Positions 63,104-64,000 of a stretch of DNA of 64,000 nucleotides are shown here, in pieces. Positions within the stretch are counted from its first letter, which is position 1; every line of letters starts with the position of its first letter. The DNA comes from Butyricimonas synergistica DSM 23225 (GTDB taxonomy: Bacteria > Bacteroidota > Bacteroidia > Bacteroidales > Marinifilaceae): NCBI RefSeq assembly GCF_000379665.1, contig NZ_KB903368.1:124001-188000 (forward strand), written 5' to 3'. The notes under the pieces are model-generated. The model did no database searches. It was not told the origin of the DNA and saw nothing but the letters and a program-made list of their open reading frames with translations. A program made the position numbers and the translations under genes.

Positions 63104-64000
63104 ATGAGAACTTTCCTAAGGGGTAAAGTGGGGTTTGTGGAGAAAAAAGTGTGGGAACCTAATTGCTGGATTAATGTTATTTCACCTACTCAAGAAGACA
63201 TTCGGTATTTGCTTGACGAGAAAGGTGTTCCGGAAGCTTTTATTGACGACATCGAGGACGTGGACGAGCGTTCCCGTCTGGAAGTGGAAGAGGGATGGAC
63301 CTTGATGATTATGCGTATTCCTTTTAAATCAATTGATAACAGTATCCCTTTTATCACGGTGCCGCTGGGTATTATCGTGAAGGGGGATGTGTTCGTGACC
63401 GTGTGTTTCCATCAGACGGAGATGGTGCCGGATTTTATCAATTACGTGATTCGGAAGAATCTGGAAATCGAGAATAATTGGGATCTGGTATTTCGCCTTT
63501 TCCTGTCTTCGTCAGTTTGGTATCTGAAATACCTGAAACAGATCAATGCCCAGATGCACATGGCGGAGGTGGAGTTGGAAAAATCTATCCGTAACGAGGA
63601 ACTGCAACGATTGTTGAAAATTGAAAAGTCTTTGGTGTTCTTCATTACTTCCTTGCGGGGGAATGACAATCTGTTGATCAAGATGAAGACGTTGAAGACG
63701 CAACGGCAATTCTTTGATGAGGATTTGGTGGAAGACGTGGAGATCGAGTTGCGCCAGGCACAGGATTCCGCTCGTATATACAGCGATATATTGAGCGGGA
63801 CTATGGATGCTTATGCTTCCGTGATTTCCAATAATTTGAATATCGTGATGAAGCGAATGACAAGCATTTCAATCATATTGATGTTGCCGACGTTGATTGC
63901 CAGCTTGTACGGGATGAACGTGCCGAATTCCCTAGAGGAGAATCCTTATGGATTTTTGATTGTAATTATAATATCTATCTTGTTTTCCTTGTTCGGGTAT
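63104..64000 (+). CDS. corA: CorA-family magnesium/cobalt transporter (cut by window end)
   Basis: The first 299 residues of an open frame starting MRTFLRGKVGFVEKKVW. The cytosolic domain shows the CorA pattern (RYLLDEKGVPEAFIDDIEDV, ITVPLGIIVKGDVFVTVC, then long helices EVELEKSIRNEELQRLLKIE). The first membrane helix ends in the diagnostic GMN motif (SLYGMNVPNSLEENP) and the second helix has begun (FLIVIIISILFSLFGY). It forms pentameric channels that bring Mg2+ into the cell. The gene runs past the end of the window, so its stop is not seen. Confidence 0.92.
   Translation, partial: MRTFLRGKVGFVEKKVWEPNCWINVISPTQEDIRYLLDEKGVPEAFIDDIEDVDERSRLEVEEGWTLMIMRIPFKSIDNSIPFITVPLGIIVKGDVFVTVCFHQTEMVPDFINYVIRKNLEIENNWDLVFRLFLSSSVWYLKYLKQINAQMHMAEVELEKSIRNEELQRLLKIEKSLVFFITSLRGNDNLLIKMKTLKTQRQFFDEDLVEDVEIELRQAQDSARIYSDILSGTMDAYASVISNNLNIVMKRMTSISIILMLPTLIASLYGMNVPNSLEENPYGFLIVIIISILFSLFGY

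Noticed and set aside
1-64000. tRNA, rRNA, transposase, integrase or phage genes
   Set aside because: None was recognised on either strand by eye. A dedicated RNA-gene search could still find a small one.

Overview
The window looks like a chromosomal piece of a Bacteroidales genome (phylum Bacteroidota). The genus cannot be fixed from the sequence; Odoribacteraceae such as Butyricimonas or Odoribacter is a guess. Supporting signs are the Bacteroidota promoter grammar (TTTG ... TAnnTTTG boxes before several genes), many Sec lipoproteins, a DUF3575/DUF3868/Mfa1/Mfa2-type (type V) fimbrial operon, the ssb-gldE gene pair, an HU gene followed by a 29-residue mS38-like ribosomal protein gene, and dxr next to rseP.

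Layout. 1-12.7 kb: mostly housekeeping genes. These are an alpha-2-macroglobulin-like lipoprotein, ugd with an overlapping-operon lipid kinase, an Lrp and a TetR-like regulator, an alkaline-phosphatase-superfamily protein that seems to have lost its active site, gldE/corC and ssb. 12.7-24.4 kb: a fimbrial operon of six surface-protein genes plus a final gene encoding a protein made of six tandem HTH-like modules and a Fis-type HTH. The non-coding DNA upstream holds a short inverted-repeat pair enclosing a good Bacteroidota promoter that currently points away from the operon, so phase-variable expression is possible. 24.4-37.7 kb: a lipoprotein, HU, a 29-aa ribosomal protein, RNase G, DsbD, an MFS transporter, a PIF1-like helicase, an M16 peptidase and an MscS channel.

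38.2-54.9 kb is the most striking part. A secreted two-gene RHS system (a 1286-aa SpvB/TcB-like partner and a 1311-aa DUF6443/RHS protein) is followed by an array of truncated RHS cassettes. Each has a conserved piece of RHS core, a different C-terminal toxin-like tip (HxHV type, Ntox21-like, JAB-like, AHH nuclease) and its own putative immunity gene. The cassettes are separated by copies of a roughly 166-bp linker carrying a TATCGAGGAGG hairpin. The tip of the full-length gene is out of frame with its core, and so is the AHH tip. This looks like a store of silent toxin/immunity tips that could replace one another by recombination in the shared core.

55-64 kb returns to housekeeping genes: an M23 peptidase, dxr, rseP, an AhpD-like protein, a hybrid two-component sensor with its own promoter, a secreted endonuclease/exonuclease/phosphatase-family protein and the start of a CorA transporter cut by the window end. 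No rRNA, tRNA, CRISPR array, transposase or integrase was recognised. All family names come from reading motifs by eye, not from database searches.
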